Assembly: GCA_919902965.1 (NCBI GenBank)
Contig: CAKKSJ010000469.1
Location: forward strand, 1-14,998
From: Burkholderiales bacterium
GTDB lineage: Bacteria > Pseudomonadota > Gammaproteobacteria > Burkholderiales > SG8-39
Reading direction: 5' to 3'
DNA: 14,998 nt
The position numbers and the translations under genes are program-made. A model generated the notes under the pieces. The model saw only the letters and a list, made by a program, of their open reading frames with translations, had not been told where the DNA came from and made no database searches. The first letter of the stretch is position 1, and the number at the start of each line of letters is the position of its first letter. Positions 13,196 to 14,998 of this stretch are shown one piece after another.

Positions 13196-14998
13196 TGCCG
13201 CGCTGATCCCCGACCTGCGCGCGCGCGAGGAAGCGCTCGCGCCGACGCGCTCGTTCATCGTGCAGGCGCCGGCCGGCTCAGGCAAGACGGAGCTGCTGAT
13301 CCAGCGCTACCTCGGCCTGTTGGCGACTGTGAACGAACCCGAGGAAATCGTCGCCATCACGTTCACCCGCAAAGCCGCGGCGGAAATGCGCGAGCGCGTG
13401 CTCGGCGCGTTTGTGCAGGCAAATGCAGCGCAGAAGCCCGGGTCCGATGCGACATCCGCGCACGAACGGCGCACGCTCGAACTCGCGCGCGCGGCGCTGG
13501 CGCGCGACGGCGCGCGCGGCTGGCGCATCAGCGACAGCCCGGCGCGGCTGCGCATCCAGACTATCGATGCGCTGTGCGCGGCGCTGACGCGGCAGATGCC
13601 GATGCTGTCGAAATTCGGCTCGCAGCCGGAGAGCATCGAGGACGCCGGCGCGCTCTATGCCGAGGCCGCGCGCGCGACGGTCGAGCTGATCGAAGCGAAG
13701 GACCCTGCCGCCGACTATGTCGAGCGGCTGCTGGTGCACCTCGACAACAATGTCGAGCGCGTCGAGGCGCTGCTCGTCGAAATGCTGCGCCGGCGCGATC
13801 ACTGGCTGCGCCACGTGATGGTGAAGGAGCGCGCCGATCTGGAAGGCGCGCTGCTGGCGGAGCGGCGCGCCGTGCTGGCCCGCGTTCAGGCGCTGCTTCC
13901 GCTGGCAGCGCGCGCCGAGCTGCTCGCAATCGCCAATTATTCCCTGGGCAATCGGGGCGACGTCTTGCTCGCCGCGTTTCCCGGCGGCGATGAGGGCGAA
14001 GTCTGGGGGACGCTCGCCGAAGTCCTGTTGACTGCGAATGGCGCATGGCGCGCCAGGGTGGACAAGCGCCATGGCTTTGCGGCCGGCGCCGCAGGAAAAA
14101 CGTGGAAGGAACGCCTCACGGCCCTCATCGCGACGCTCGCCGACGAGCGGCTTCGCGCCGCCCTCGCCGACACGCGCAGGCTCCCTCCGGCGGCTTACAC
14201 CGACGCGCAGTGGCAGGTGCTTGAAGCGATCACCGAACTGCTCAAACGCGCGGTAGGGCAGTTGAAACTCGTGTTCCAGTCGCGCGGCCAGGTCGATTTC
14301 ACCGAGGTGGCGCAGCGCGCCCTGCTTGCGCTGGAAGACGCCGAGGGTCCGACGGATCTCGCGCTCAGGCTCGATTACCAGGTGCGGCACTTGTTGATCG
14401 ATGAATTCCAGGACACCTCGATCAGCCAGTTCGAACTGATCGCGCGGCTCACGGCCGGCTGGACCCCGGACGACGGCCGCACGCTGTTCGCGGTCGGTGA
14501 TCCAATGCAGTCGATCTACCGCTTTCGCGAAGCCGAGGTCGGATTGTTCCTGCAGGCGCGCGCCGAAGGCATCGGCAACGTCGCGCTCGAAGCGCTGGAA
14601 CTGTCGGCCAATTTTCGCTCGCAAGCCGGCATTGTCGACTGGGTGAACCAGACGTTCCGGCAGGTGATGCCCGAGGTCGAGGACATCGCCTCCGGCGCGG
14701 TGGCCTACACCGAATCGCGCGCGGTGCATCCGCGCCTGGCTGGCGATGCGGTCGAGATCCATCCGCTCATCGCCGGCGGTGCCGCGAACGAAGCCGCGCA
14801 GGTGGCCAAGCTCGTGGCCGGCATCGCGGCCGCGAGCGCGGATCGCGACAAACGGCCGAGCATCGCCATTCTCGTTCGCGGCCGCACGCACCTGCGCGAG
14901 ATCGTGCCGCAGCTCAAGGACGCAGGCCTCGCTTTCCGCGCGATCGAAATCGATCGCCTCGACGACCGGCCGGTGGTGCAGGACCTGCTCGCGCTCAC
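13188..14998 (+). CDS. UvrD/AddA-like helicase (exonuclease V beta-type), 5' part
   Basis: The first 603 residues of an SF1 DNA helicase; the gene runs off the window. Visible motifs are Walker A APAGSGKTE (27-35), motif Ia ITFTRKAAAEMRERV (about 59-73), motif II IDEFQDTS (404-411, Asp405 and Glu406), motif III GDPMQSIYRFRE (437-448) and motif IV ANFRSQ (474-479). Motifs V and VI and the expected C-terminal RecB-like nuclease lie outside. The ATG at 13188 has GGGAG seven bases upstream; an in-frame ATG at 13158 comes right after a stop and has no ribosome-binding site. Unlike the upstream nuclease subunit, its ATPase is intact, so it should be the motor of the pair. In many relatives the two genes lie close together; here hairpins fill the 278-base gap. 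Confidence 0.94.
   Translation, partial: MADAALIPDLRAREEALAPTRSFIVQAPAGSGKTELLIQRYLGLLATVNEPEEIVAITFTRKAAAEMRERVLGAFVQANAAQKPGSDATSAHERRTLELARAALARDGARGWRISDSPARLRIQTIDALCAALTRQMPMLSKFGSQPESIEDAGALYAEAARATVELIEAKDPAADYVERLLVHLDNNVERVEALLVEMLRRRDHWLRHVMVKERADLEGALLAERRAVLARVQALLPLAARAELLAIANYSLGNRGDVLLAAFPGGDEGEVWGTLAEVLLTANGAWRARVDKRHGFAAGAAGKTWKERLTALIATLADERLRAALADTRRLPPAAYTDAQWQVLEAITELLKRAVGQLKLVFQSRGQVDFTEVAQRALLALEDAEGPTDLALRLDYQVRHLLIDEFQDTSISQFELIARLTAGWTPDDGRTLFAVGDPMQSIYRFREAEVGLFLQARAEGIGNVALEALELSANFRSQAGIVDWVNQTFRQVMPEVEDIASGAVAYTESRAVHPRLAGDAVEIHPLIAGGAANEAAQVAKLVAGIAAASADRDKRPSIAILVRGRTHLREIVPQLKDAGLAFRAIEIDRLDDRPVVQDLLAL

Noticed and set aside
13278..14891. A 537-codon open frame on the minus strand
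   Set aside because: It lies opposite the helicase gene, whose motifs are unmistakable. Long antisense frames are expected in GC-rich coding DNA, and the translation is His/Arg/Gln-rich without any family pattern.

Overview
The window is GC-rich, densely coding DNA from a proteobacterium. The gene content points to a betaproteobacterium: a RecB-type Fe-S nuclease paired with a UvrD-like helicase, a short-loop cytochrome bd oxidase, a YqaA-type membrane protein and a vertebrate-like class III adenylate cyclase. The taxonomic placement is inference from gene families. No rRNA, tRNA, CRISPR array, insertion sequence or phage module is visible.

Layout. (1) 1-2416: cydA and cydB on the minus strand, overlapping by 4 bases (cytochrome bd quinol oxidase with a short Q-loop). 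A CRP-like site and a possible class II promoter lie upstream at 2448-2490. (2) 2711-3280, minus strand: an unrecognised two-helix membrane protein with a Bro-N-like C-terminal domain. (3) 3307-3433: first copy of a dispersed repeat of about 125 bp. (4) 3524-7344, plus strand: an 11-codon leader, an 872-residue three-domain dikinase of the rifampicin-phosphotransferase/PEP-synthase type, a 99-residue membrane protein and a short-chain dehydrogenase; the first three coding regions overlap end to start. (5) 7382-7903, minus strand: a YqaA/VTT membrane protein, followed upstream by about 400 bp without a recognised gene, holding the second repeat copy (8023-8147). (6) 8303-8878, plus strand: an isoprenylcysteine-methyltransferase-like membrane enzyme whose 3' end overlaps that of a membrane adenylate cyclase on the minus strand (8851-10158). 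(7) 10189-14998, plus strand: an AddB/RecB-like Fe-S nuclease and the start of its UvrD/AddA-like helicase partner, which runs off the window. The 278 bp between them hold five consecutive hairpins.

How the genes may work together. CydAB is a terminal oxidase; a cAMP-receptor-type site in front of it and an adenylate cyclase in the same window make cAMP control a testable idea, not a shown one. The two nuclease/helicase genes should form an AddAB-type break-resection complex. The dikinase, small membrane protein and dehydrogenase look like a single operon of unknown substrate and are the best candidate here for an undescribed pathway. The hairpin cluster, threaded by one uninterrupted reading frame with a strong ribosome-binding site, is the most unusual non-coding structure.
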